In this document: one piece after another, positions 7,748-15,240 of the stretch
How the letters are laid out: the number at the start of each line of letters is the position of its first letter
Position numbering within the stretch: the stretch's first letter is position 1
Program-made: the position numbers and the translations under genes
Source: JBFWVR01 sp050246635
GTDB lineage: Bacteria > Acidobacteriota > Vicinamibacteria > Vicinamibacterales > UBA2999
DNA length: 64,000 nt
Assembly (NCBI GenBank): GCA_050246635.1
Contig: JBFWVR010000012.1
Location: 97,693 to 161,692, forward strand
Direction of reading: 5' to 3'
Notes under the pieces: generated by a model
What the model was told of the DNA's origin: nothing
Database searches by the model: none
Seen by the model: only the letters and a program-made list of their open reading frames with translations

Positions 7748-8956
7748 GTGAGCCGTGAACGCGAGTTGACTCGTCGTGAGGCGCTGTCGCGTGGGACGGC
7801 GGGGCTGGCAGCCCTGGCCGCGCTCGGTATCCCCGCGGCGGCCTGGGCGATGCAGGCGGGCGAGGAGCTCGTCGCCTTCAGCGACTACACCGACGATTTC
7901 CGGATCGAGGCGAGCCCGCGCAATCCCCGGGTCCGGTGTTACGACCTGCGGCGGCTCACGTCCTGGCAGACGCCGGCCGACGAGTTCTACACGTTCCACC
8001 AGACCGAGACCGTCCATGCCGACCCGGCCGCATTCCGGCTCACGGTGTCGGGGTTCGTCGAGCGGCCGCGGGTGCTGACGCTCGACGAGATCGTCGCCCG
8101 GCCCGACAGGCGCGACGAGGCCGTCACGCTGGAATGCTCCGGCAACTCGACACGCCCGCAGCGGATGAGCGGCCTCCTGAGCAACGGGGTGTGGACGGGC
8201 GTCAGCCTCCGGAGCCTGCTCGAGGAGTGCGGCCTGCGGCCCGACGCGCGGGAAGTCGTGTTCCTCGGCCTGGACATGGAGCGCGAGAAGAAGTGGCAGG
8301 CGCGCAACCAGGAGTACGACATCCCGCACGGTCGCAGCGTCTACGTGCAGGACGCACTCCATCCCGACGCGATGCTGGCGTTCGCCCTGAACGGGGCGCC
8401 GCTGCCGCCGGAGCAGGGCTTCCCCCTGCGGCTGATCCTGCCAGGCTGGTACGGCATGACGCAGGTGAAGTGGCTCACCCGCATTCACGTGCTCGACCGG
8501 CGCTACGAGGGGCAGCACCAGTCGCGGAACTATCTCAGTTTGCGGGCCGTCGAGACGGCGGATGGGCCGATCTGGCTCGACACGTCGATCTCGCGTAACA
8601 ACCTCAAGTCCGCCGTGGCCCGCGTTACCCGGCGGCGGGTGGGCAGCGGCTCGACGTTCGCGGTGTCCGGGGCCGCGTGGGGCGGCCAGGAGCCAATCGG
8701 CCGCGTCGAAGTACAGGTCGACGGCGGGACGTGGCAGCCGGCAACGCTCGGCGAACGGCAGTCGCGCTACGCCTGGCGGCTCTGGTCCACGGACATCGGA
8801 CCCCTGCCGGCGGGCGCCCACACCGTCGCCTCGCGGGCCTTCGACGTAAAGGGCGCGCGACAGCCGACCGCCGAGGAGCGAGCTGCCGCGCTCGCGAGCG
8901 GCCGCGAGGACAACGCCATCTGGACGCGGTCGTTTGTCGTTCACGACGGTGTCTAG
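7748..8956 (+). CDS. Molybdopterin oxidoreductase, sulfite oxidase family
   Basis: A 402-residue enzyme. The start (ELTRREALSRGTAG then an Ala-rich hydrophobic run) resembles a Tat signal, as expected for a folded Mo-cofactor enzyme. The Mo-binding domain covers about residues 75-260; Cys130 in VTLECSGNS is the expected Mo ligand, and LPGWYGMTQVKWL is typical of the family. The C-terminal third (from about 290, with EPIGRVEVQVDGG) matches the Ig-like dimerisation domain of sulfite oxidases. Paired with the upstream cytochrome c it suggests a sulfite dehydrogenase, but the substrate is inferred. GTG 7748 is the start; an ATG appears only after the signal. Confidence 0.88.
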   Translation: MSRERELTRREALSRGTAGLAALAALGIPAAAWAMQAGEELVAFSDYTDDFRIEASPRNPRVRCYDLRRLTSWQTPADEFYTFHQTETVHADPAAFRLTVSGFVERPRVLTLDEIVARPDRRDEAVTLECSGNSTRPQRMSGLLSNGVWTGVSLRSLLEECGLRPDAREVVFLGLDMEREKKWQARNQEYDIPHGRSVYVQDALHPDAMLAFALNGAPLPPEQGFPLRLILPGWYGMTQVKWLTRIHVLDRRYEGQHQSRNYLSLRAVETADGPIWLDTSISRNNLKSAVARVTRRRVGSGSTFAVSGAAWGGQEPIGRVEVQVDGGTWQPATLGERQSRYAWRLWSTDIGPLPAGAHTVASRAFDVKGARQPTAEERAAALASGREDNAIWTRSFVVHDGV

Positions 8957-9010
8957 ACGGGAGCGCTCGACGGGGGCTCTACGACATCGTCAGGAGGAGG
9001 TATTAGCGCC

Positions 9011-9256
9011 GTGCCGATTTTCGAATATACCTGCCGGTCCTGCCGGCATCAGTTCGAGACGCTGGTCCGCACCGGACAGACGCCGTCGTGCCCGAAGTGC
9101 CAGAGTGCGGATCTCGAGCGCATGCTCTCGCTTCCCGCCATCCGCTCCGAAGGGACCCATGCCCTGGCGCTGAAGGCGGCCAAGAAGCGCGACAAGAAGC
9201 TGGGGCACGAGCGGATGATCGAGCGGGTGGAGTACGAGCGGAGCCACGACGACTGA
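9011..9256 (+). CDS. FmdB-family zinc-ribbon protein
   Basis: An 81-residue protein whose first half is the FmdB zinc ribbon: MPIFEYTCRSCRHQFE followed by CPKC, giving two CxxC pairs. The second half is a charged Lys/Arg/Glu helix. The family was named as a putative regulator of formamidase or amidase genes; its role is uncertain. GTG 9011 is supported by AGGAGGAGG about 12 nt upstream. It stands alone between the molybdoenzyme gene and a repeat module. Confidence 0.88.
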   Translation: MPIFEYTCRSCRHQFETLVRTGQTPSCPKCQSADLERMLSLPAIRSEGTHALALKAAKKRDKKLGHERMIERVEYERSHDD

Positions 9257-9290
9257 CAGCCTGCGGCCTGTGGCCGGGGGAGAGAACCAC

Positions 9291-9550
9291 CGAACACACT
9301 GAGCACACTGAACACACTGAACACACTGAACACACTGAACACACTGAACACACTGAGACCCTCGGGGCAGTGACGAAGTGGGCCAGGGCTCTTTGGTGCG
9401 CGGGCCGGCTGAGTCTGGTGCCGGCCCCGCCCGCAGGATGTATCCAGCCTGCTTTGAAGTCTTCAGTGCTTTCAGTGCTTTCCGTGCGTTCAGTGTGTTC
9501 AGTGTGTTCAGTGGGTTCAGTGTCTTCAGTGTGCTCAGTGTGTGCAGTGC
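9291..9550. repeat. Inverted-array module II: (AACACACTG)n ... (CAGTGTGTT)n
   Basis: Left arm 9291-9356 has about seven AACACACTG units, a few degenerate. After a unique spacer of about 105 nt, the right arm 9461-9550 holds a longer, more diverged array of the reverse complement (TTCAGTGCT, GTTCAGTGT, CTTCAGTGT, GCTCAGTGT). It follows fmdB and ends at the stop codon of the leftward serine hydrolase, so it lies between convergent genes. Confidence 0.87.
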
Positions 9551-9551
9551 C

Positions 9552-10628
9552 CTAGGGAGCTGATGCGTCCCTCGCCTCGACGACCGGAATAATCGCCTCG
9601 GCCACCAAGTCGTAGATCCCGTCCAGGTGATCCAGGCGCTCGTACCCCACGTCCGAGGCCGAGGTCGTGACCGCCACCAGCCGCAGGTCGGGCACGACGA
9701 AGATGAACTGCCCGCCGTAGCCCCACGCGTAGTACGTCGCGTGCCCCGCCAGTTCGCGAATCCACCAGCCGTAGCCGTACAGCCGGTCGCGCCCGAAGCG
9801 TGAGCGCGCGCGTGGGGTGAAGGAGCGGTCCACCCAGGAGCCAGGCAGCACCTGCGTGTTCCCGGCGCGGCCGCGTGACAGGTACAGCTCCCCGAACGCG
9901 AGCATCTGCCGCGGCGTCATCAGCATGTCGTTGCCGCCGAAGTAGACGCCCTGGGGATCGCGGGGCCACGGCGCGAGCGAGAAGCCCAGCGGCTTCGCGA
10001 GGGTGTCGGCCGCGAAGGCCCACGTGCTCTGGCCGGTCGCCTTCGTCAGGATGGCCGAGAGCAGGTGGCTGCTGCCGGTGCTGTATTCCATCCGGGTGCC
10101 CGGCAGATCGGTCATCGGCTGACGCAGCGCGAAGCGGACCCAGTTGCCGCTGGTGACCCATCGTCCGTAGTTCCGGTTGCTCGTCGTCTCGAGCCCGGAC
10201 CGCATCGTCAGCAGGTCCTCGATCGTGATTGCCCGCCGCCCGGCATCGTCCTCGCCCGCGAGCAGGGCCGGGAAGTAGCCGCCGATCGGCTCGTCCACGC
10301 CCGCGATGGCGCCCTGCGCGATGGCGATGCCGACGAGCGCCGAGATGACACTCTTGGACGCGGACTTGATGTTGGCCAGCCCGCCGCGGCGCCCGCCGTG
10401 GACGTAGTGCTCGACCTCGAGGCTGCCGTCGACGCTGACGAGCAGGCTGCGAAGGCGCGGCAGTGTTTCCGCGCGCGCGATGGCCTCGCTGAATGCCGCG
10501 GAGCGGACCGCCGGCCGGGCCGGCTGCGTGGCTGCCGTCGGCGCGCTGGCCGCGGGAGCCGTGGCGAGCATGAGGACGGCGAGCGCGCGCCGGAAGGGAA
10601 GGGGAACCACCGGCCAGAGATAACACAC
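9552..10628 (-). CDS. Serine hydrolase, beta-lactamase/class C PBP-like fold
   Basis: A 358-residue protein with a signal-like N terminus (FRRALAVLMLATAPAASA). Ser89-Lys92 in IKSASKSVISAL is the SxxK nucleophile motif. Tyr182 in MEYSTGSSHLLSAIL is the likely catalytic Tyr, with Thr in place of the usual Asn of YxN, which favours an esterase or peptidase over a beta-lactamase. YYAWGYGGQFIFVVPD matches the HxG-like strand. GTG 10628 is assumed; an internal start nearer the hydrophobic run is possible. It lies 46 nt after the HupE-like gene on the same strand. Confidence 0.85.
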   Translation of the reverse strand: MCYLWPVVPLPFRRALAVLMLATAPAASAPTAATQPARPAVRSAAFSEAIARAETLPRLRSLLVSVDGSLEVEHYVHGGRRGGLANIKSASKSVISALVGIAIAQGAIAGVDEPIGGYFPALLAGEDDAGRRAITIEDLLTMRSGLETTSNRNYGRWVTSGNWVRFALRQPMTDLPGTRMEYSTGSSHLLSAILTKATGQSTWAFAADTLAKPLGFSLAPWPRDPQGVYFGGNDMLMTPRQMLAFGELYLSRGRAGNTQVLPGSWVDRSFTPRARSRFGRDRLYGYGWWIRELAGHATYYAWGYGGQFIFVVPDLRLVAVTTSASDVGYERLDHLDGIYDLVAEAIIPVVEARDASAP

Positions 10629-10674
10629 CTGGCGTGGCGGCGCGATGGCCAGGTGGCTGGCGGGCCGCAGCCGC

Positions 10675-12030
10675 TCAGTCGCGGACTTCGGAGGAGGGGC
10701 CGAAGCCTGGCAGCCGGCCAGGGCGCTGCAGCAGGCTGACGACGCCCCACACCAGGGCGGCGGCGACGACCACGAGCATCAGCAGCCGGAGGAAGGCGGC
10801 GACACCGGCCGGATCGAAGGCCGGCCACTCGAACTGGCTCAACACGCCGTAGCGGTCCTGGGCCCAGTGCCACGCGGTGTGCGCCACCAGCGCCGAGATC
10901 AGGATCGTGCCCATGCGCTCGTCCACCACCCGCCGGAACAGGAAGTCGAGCGCCGGCACGAGGACGATGAGCACCGCGATCTGGCCGAGCTCCACCCCGA
11001 CGTTGAACGCCAGCAGCGAGGTGAGCACGTGGGAGCCGGCGAACTGCAGGGTCTCGCGGAGCGCGAACGAGAAGCCGAACCCGTGCACCAGCCCGAAACC
11101 GAACGTGATCATCCAGCGGCGCTGGATCTTCGCGCCGACGATGTTCTCGAAGGCCATGTAGACGATCGAGACGGCAATGAGCGTCTCGATGAGCGGCGGG
11201 AACCAGAGCGCGTTCGGGGCCAGGTCGTACGCCGAGGCCACGAGCGTCACGGAATGGGCAATCGTGAAGGACGTGACGACCGCCAGCAGCGGCCGGATCC
11301 TGCGGAAGGGGATGACCAGGCAGAGCAGGAAGAGCAGGTGGTCGGTGCCGTCGAGGATGTGGAAGAAGCCATCCTCCACGAACCGCCACGCCGCCTGGTA
11401 CCAGGCCGGGTCGAGCGTGACGACGCCGTGCTCGCCGTGGATGTCGAAGACCCGTTCCGTGCCGTCCGGCGTGATGAAGGTCAACGCGACGTTCACGCTG
11501 AGGCCGAGGCGCGTCAGCCCGGGTTCGATGGCGAAGCGCGCCTGGTCCGACGTGATTGGATACCTGAACTCGACGTCGAGCAGGCCCTGTTCCCAGTAGA
11601 GATCGGTCGACGGGTCGAGCGGCGGGCCGTACAGATGGGCTTCGGCGGTCTCGTACTGGCGGAACGACTGATCCGACGGCAGCGACACGCGGGCGGAGAC
11701 GACGGTCGGCTTGCCGAGCTGCCGGCCGTCCTCGTACATCTCCACGTAGTCCCCGATCCACAGGATCGCGGCGTCGGTGGCGACGCGGTCGATACGGCTG
11801 AGGTCGAGGTAGCCACCCTCGCGCGTGGGAACGTCCATGTCGCGCATGGCGTTCAGGGGCGCCCGCACCAGCAGCGTGAGGTGGTCGCCCTGGGGCTTCA
11901 CGAAGGCGTGGACGGTGACTTCGTTGGGGACCTCATGGGCGCCGGTCGGCACCAGGAGGACCGTCCAGGCCGCGGCTGTGCACAGGACCAGGACCAGCCA
12001 CGACGCGGGACGGAGAGCTCGACCAGACAC
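10675..12030 (-). CDS. HupE/UreJ-family membrane protein
   Basis: A 451-residue protein. GTG 12030 puts a signal/membrane segment at the N terminus (PASWLVLVLCTAAAWTVLL). Residues to about 220 form an extracytoplasmic domain beginning GAHEVPNEVTVHAFVK. The rest has six or seven membrane segments with the family's His-rich words: DGFFHILDGTDHLLFLLCL, SFTIAHSVTLVA, FGFGLVHGFGFSFALRE. Related HupE/UreJ proteins are linked to nickel or cobalt handling, but this long form with an N-terminal domain is not characterised, so transport is inference. The open frame extends upstream into a divergent promoter region and is not used there. Confidence 0.85.
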   Translation of the reverse strand: MSGRALRPASWLVLVLCTAAAWTVLLVPTGAHEVPNEVTVHAFVKPQGDHLTLLVRAPLNAMRDMDVPTREGGYLDLSRIDRVATDAAILWIGDYVEMYEDGRQLGKPTVVSARVSLPSDQSFRQYETAEAHLYGPPLDPSTDLYWEQGLLDVEFRYPITSDQARFAIEPGLTRLGLSVNVALTFITPDGTERVFDIHGEHGVVTLDPAWYQAAWRFVEDGFFHILDGTDHLLFLLCLVIPFRRIRPLLAVVTSFTIAHSVTLVASAYDLAPNALWFPPLIETLIAVSIVYMAFENIVGAKIQRRWMITFGFGLVHGFGFSFALRETLQFAGSHVLTSLLAFNVGVELGQIAVLIVLVPALDFLFRRVVDERMGTILISALVAHTAWHWAQDRYGVLSQFEWPAFDPAGVAAFLRLLMLVVVAAALVWGVVSLLQRPGRLPGFGPSSEVRD

Positions 12031-12098
12031 CGGTCGATGATAGTGGCCGGGGTGCGGCCCGGACAAGCGGTTCCCGCGTGTCGCCGGGCGTTTCCGGC

Positions 12099-12127
12099 TT
12101 GGGCGGCCGGGGGCCGTCGCGTATACT
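12099..12127 (+). promoter_or_regulatory. Sigma-70-like promoter of the NHL-repeat gene
   Basis: TTGGGC at 12099-12104 and TATACT at 12122-12127 are separated by 17 nt. The transcript would start near 12134, leaving a leader of about 170 nt before ATG 12305. The leader is GC-rich and shows no riboswitch I recognise. Confidence 0.55.
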
Positions 12128-12304
12128 TTGCGGACGTCCGCGCGGACCAGGCGGACGGCCCCGGGGGAAGCCGGGGGAGCACCACGGGAGCGTCCCCGCC
12201 CGTGTGGGATGGGGGGCCCTCCGCCGACGGCATGGCCGGCGGCCGGGACGCGCGGTAGGCGTGTCACGCGATTCCTCTTTTCTGGTCCGGTAGATGGGGC
12301 GTCC

Positions 12305-13528
12305 ATGAAGCACCGTACGTTGAATCTCGTCGTGGCCGTCGCGGCACTGGTCGGCCTGATGGGGGCGGCGCAGTTCGCGCTCGACCGGGTGGCGGCAGCC
12401 GGTCAGACCGGGGTCCAGGCCCCGATGTTCGAAGTCGATCCGATGTGGCCGAAGCCGCTGCCGAACGGCTGGCTGATGGGCTCGACCATTGGCGTCTCGG
12501 TCGACGCGCAGGATCGGGTGTGGATCATCCACCGGCCCGACACCTTCACCGACCGCACCGAAATCGGCCTCGGCACCGATCCGCCGAGCTCGGAGCTCTG
12601 CTGCAAGCCGGCGCCGCCGATCCTGGTCTTCGATCAGGCGGGCAACCTCGTCAGCAGCTGGGGGGGGCCGGGCGAAGGCTACGACTGGCCGCAGTCGAAC
12701 CACGGCATCACGATCGACCACAAGGGCAACGTGTGGATTGGCGGCAACGGCGCCAACGACGCGCACGTGCTGAAGTTCACGCAGGACGGCAAGTTCCTGG
12801 CGCAGTTCGGCAAGCCCGGCGCGCGCCGGCAGCCGGGCGAGAAGCCGGCGTGGGCGGCGAACAGCAACGCCACCGACAGCTTCGGCCGTGTCGCGAAGAT
12901 CTTCGTCGACCCGCGCGCCAACGAGGCCTACCTGGCCGACGGGTACCTGAACAAGCGTGTCGCCGTCATCGACGCCGACTCCGGCGAGTTCAAGCGCTAC
13001 TGGGGCGCCTACGGCAACAAGCCGGACGATGCGAACCTGGGCCGCTACGACCCGAACGCGCCGCCCGCGCAGCAGTTCCGCAACCCGGTTCACTGCGCCG
13101 ACATGGCCACCGACGGCCTCGTCTACGTCTGCGACCGTGCGAACGACCGTCTCCAGGTCTTCAAGGCCGACGGCACGTTCGTGAAGGAGCACTTCTACTA
13201 CAAGAAGACGCTCGGCGACGGCTCGGTGTGGGACATCGCCTTCTCGAAGGATCCCGAGCAGAAGTACATCTACATGGCCGACGGCAAGAACGAGCGCGTC
13301 TACATCCTCGATCGCCAGAGCCTGGAGATCCTGACGATGTTCGGCGACGGCGGCCGCCAGCCCGGCCAGTTCTTCGCGGTCCACAGCATCGCGACCGACT
13401 CGAAGGGCAACATCTTCACGACCGAGACCTACGAGGGCAAGCGGGTCCAGAAGTTCGTCTACAAGGGCATGGGCCCGGTGACGAAGAAGGATCAGGGCGT
13501 GCTCTGGCCGGCCAAGCCGGGAATGTAG
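12305..13528 (+). CDS. NHL-repeat beta-propeller protein, secreted
   Basis: A 407-residue protein with an N-terminal signal/anchor (LNLVVAVAALVGLMGAAQFA). The body repeats NHL/6-bladed-propeller strands: GVSVDAQDRVWIIHRP, ILVFDQAGNLVSSWG, GITIDHKGNVWIGG, VLKFTQDGKFLAQFG, VYVCDRANDRLQVFKADG, IATDSKGNIFTTETYEGKRV. Such proteins resemble the propeller of peptidylglycine-type lyases; here no catalytic assignment is possible. An unusual ELCCKP segment has adjacent cysteines. A strong hairpin follows the stop codon. Confidence 0.88.
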   Translation: MKHRTLNLVVAVAALVGLMGAAQFALDRVAAAGQTGVQAPMFEVDPMWPKPLPNGWLMGSTIGVSVDAQDRVWIIHRPDTFTDRTEIGLGTDPPSSELCCKPAPPILVFDQAGNLVSSWGGPGEGYDWPQSNHGITIDHKGNVWIGGNGANDAHVLKFTQDGKFLAQFGKPGARRQPGEKPAWAANSNATDSFGRVAKIFVDPRANEAYLADGYLNKRVAVIDADSGEFKRYWGAYGNKPDDANLGRYDPNAPPAQQFRNPVHCADMATDGLVYVCDRANDRLQVFKADGTFVKEHFYYKKTLGDGSVWDIAFSKDPEQKYIYMADGKNERVYILDRQSLEILTMFGDGGRQPGQFFAVHSIATDSKGNIFTTETYEGKRVQKFVYKGMGPVTKKDQGVLWPAKPGM

Positions 13529-13536
13529 AACGACTC

Positions 13537-13574
13537 GTGCTGGTCGCTCCCGCCGTGGCGAGGGCGACCAGCAC
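13537..13574. terminator. Hairpin between convergent genes
   Basis: GTGCTGGTCGC at 13537-13547 pairs perfectly with GCGACCAGCAC at 13564-13574 across a 16-nt loop. It lies between the convergent NHL-repeat and glycosyltransferase genes and could serve both strands. There is no T run. Directly after it is AGCGAGTCCCA, a word shared with the large palindrome at 14944-15187. Confidence 0.5.
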
Positions 13575-13605
13575 TTCGCTCAGCGAGCGCAGCGAGTCCC
13601 ACCCC

Positions 13606-14913
13606 TCACGCCCTGCCCGACGCCCCCTTCTTCCTCGTCCAGCGCAACCCCGCATCCTCCAGCGCCGCGCAGGCGACCCCGACGCCGTCCTCCGTCGACA
13701 TCCGGTAGCCGAGCTGCTCCGCGCGCTCCCGTGCGTCCGAATGCGAGCCGAGCCACTGCAGCTGGCGGACGAGGTCACGCGCCGTCCAGCTCCGGCGGGG
13801 CACGGCCGGCGGCGCGACGCCAAGCTCCTCCAGGCGCTCCGCCCAGAAGTACTGGTCCGCCACGTGCGGCACGACGACCGACGGCACGCCGGCCGCCAGC
13901 GCCGTCTGTATCGTGCCCGCGCCGCCGTGGTGCACGACCCCGGCGCAGCGGGGGAAGACGGCGGCATGGTGCAGGCGCGACACGAGCAGCAGCCGGCCGT
14001 GCACGCCGGTGCGGTCGCCGTGCGCCGGCGGCACCTGGACGATGGCGCGCGCGTCCGTGGCGCGGCAGGCATCCCGCACGATGGCGAGGGTCTGGTCGAG
14101 GTCCCGCGTGTGCTCCGGCATCAGACTGCCGAAGCCGACGAACACCGGCGCCGGGCCGTCCGCGATGAAGGCCTCCACCGCGTCCGGCACGGGCTCGGCG
14201 GCGGTGCGGGGCAGGTGGAGGAAGCCGGTGACCCGGTGCTGCGGCGGCCAGTCGTCGGGACGCGGGCAGAGGGTGGGGCTGGCGGCGACGAGGTTGAGGC
14301 GCCGCGAGGCCCAGGCCTCGGTCATGACGTCGCGGATCGGGTCGAGCCCGTGCGAGGCGCGGAAGGCGTTGATCCGTCCACGGAAGGTGAAATTGCAGGC
14401 GAGCCGCGCGAACCACCACCCCGCGGCGTTGCCCCAGGCCCCGAGCCGGGGCAGGCCGGTCGGGTGAATCGCGCGCGACGGCACCGTGCTTGGCGCCAGG
14501 GTCACGCTGATTTCGGGCACCCCCGCGGCCTCGGCGGCGGCCCGCGTCGGGTACAGGAAGAAGTGCGAGACGAGCAGGTCGACGCGCTGGCAGAGGTCCA
14601 CGGCCGCCGCGTGCATCTCGTCGACGACCGGGTCGAAGAAGTAGCGCACGATCAACTTCGACTGCTCGAGGGGATTGGCCGCCTTGAGCATCTCCCAGCC
14701 CATGCGGCTGAGGGCCTCCGGATCGGTGTGGACGGGAGCACCAACCGCGCGCGCCCGCACGCCGAGGGCCTCGGCCGCGGCGTCGTACCGGCGGTCGCCA
14801 AGCTCGGTATAGAGGAACTCGACGTCGTGGCCGCGGGTCACGAGCCCGTGAGCCAGCGCCAGGAATGGCCGGATGTCGCCCTCGCTGCCCCAGGCCTGGA
14901 TGCCGATGCGCAT
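13606..14913 (-). CDS. GT1-family glycosyltransferase (UDP-glycosyltransferase/MGT type)
   Basis: A 435-residue enzyme of GT-B fold. The N terminus RIGIQAWGSEGDIRPFLALA is the acceptor-domain start of GT1 enzymes. The donor-domain signature is clear: FVGFGSLM, then HHGGAGTIQTALAAGVPSVV and PHVADQYFWAERLEELG. Such enzymes move a sugar from a nucleotide sugar to a lipid, sterol or other small hydrophobic acceptor. Neighbours give no hint of the acceptor. ATG 14913 fixes the conserved first residues. No signal peptide. Confidence 0.9.
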   Translation of the reverse strand: MRIGIQAWGSEGDIRPFLALAHGLVTRGHDVEFLYTELGDRRYDAAAEALGVRARAVGAPVHTDPEALSRMGWEMLKAANPLEQSKLIVRYFFDPVVDEMHAAAVDLCQRVDLLVSHFFLYPTRAAAEAAGVPEISVTLAPSTVPSRAIHPTGLPRLGAWGNAAGWWFARLACNFTFRGRINAFRASHGLDPIRDVMTEAWASRRLNLVAASPTLCPRPDDWPPQHRVTGFLHLPRTAAEPVPDAVEAFIADGPAPVFVGFGSLMPEHTRDLDQTLAIVRDACRATDARAIVQVPPAHGDRTGVHGRLLLVSRLHHAAVFPRCAGVVHHGGAGTIQTALAAGVPSVVVPHVADQYFWAERLEELGVAPPAVPRRSWTARDLVRQLQWLGSHSDARERAEQLGYRMSTEDGVGVACAALEDAGLRWTRKKGASGRA

Positions 14914-14943
14914 GGGGGGATTGTAGGCGGACTCGCGCTCCGC

Positions 14944-15187
14944 GCTCGCTAGGACGCCCTATCGGGCGCTGGGACTCGCCTTCGGCTCGCTTGGACTCGT
15001 TCTCGGTGGGATTGCGCATCGAACCTCGCCGGGACTGAGCGCCTGGCGGCGCCTCGCTACGGGCACGAAGGTGAGAACGGAGTGAGGGGCTCCCGGGCCT
15101 GGCGAGCCGAAGGCGAGTCCCAGCGACGTTCGATGCGCGATCCCAGCGAGAACGAGTCCCAGCGCCCATAGGGCGTCCCAGCGAGCC
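14944..15187. repeat. Large imperfect palindrome of GGGACTCG modules
   Basis: This occupies most of a 327-nt gene-free spacer between divergent genes. The left half (GCTCGCTAGGACGCCCTAT, then TTCTCGGTGGGATTGCGCAT and CGAAC) is mirrored by the right half (GTTCGATGCGCGATCCC, then CAGCGCCCATAGGGCG and TCCCAGCGAG). A GCCTTCGGCTCG block sits inside the left arm and, inverted, at the inner end of the right arm, so one arm is rearranged. The whole could form a cruciform of more than 200 nt. Confidence 0.8.
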
Positions 15188-15227
15188 GCCTGGCGGCGAG
15201 TCCCACCGGCCCGCGCGCGGGCCGGTG

Positions 15228-15233
15228 TAGACT
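15228..15233 (+). promoter_or_regulatory. Candidate -10 box for a leaderless start
   Basis: TAGACT ends 7 nt before ATG 15241, so transcription would begin at or next to the start codon. No Shine-Dalgarno precedes this ATG, which fits a leaderless mRNA. No clear -35 box. Confidence 0.35.
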
Positions 15234-15240
15234 CCCCCGC

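Noticed and set aside
12445..14952. An 835-codon plus-strand frame across the NHL-repeat and glycosyltransferase genes
   Set aside because: It runs through two real genes on different strands and a terminator hairpin, and its composition is that of out-of-frame GC-rich DNA.
15195..15240. Intrinsic terminator in the GC hairpin CCGGCCCGCGCGCGGGCCGG before the amidohydrolase
   Set aside because: It lies just upstream of a likely promoter and start codon and lacks a T run; it is better seen as part of the palindromic spacer.
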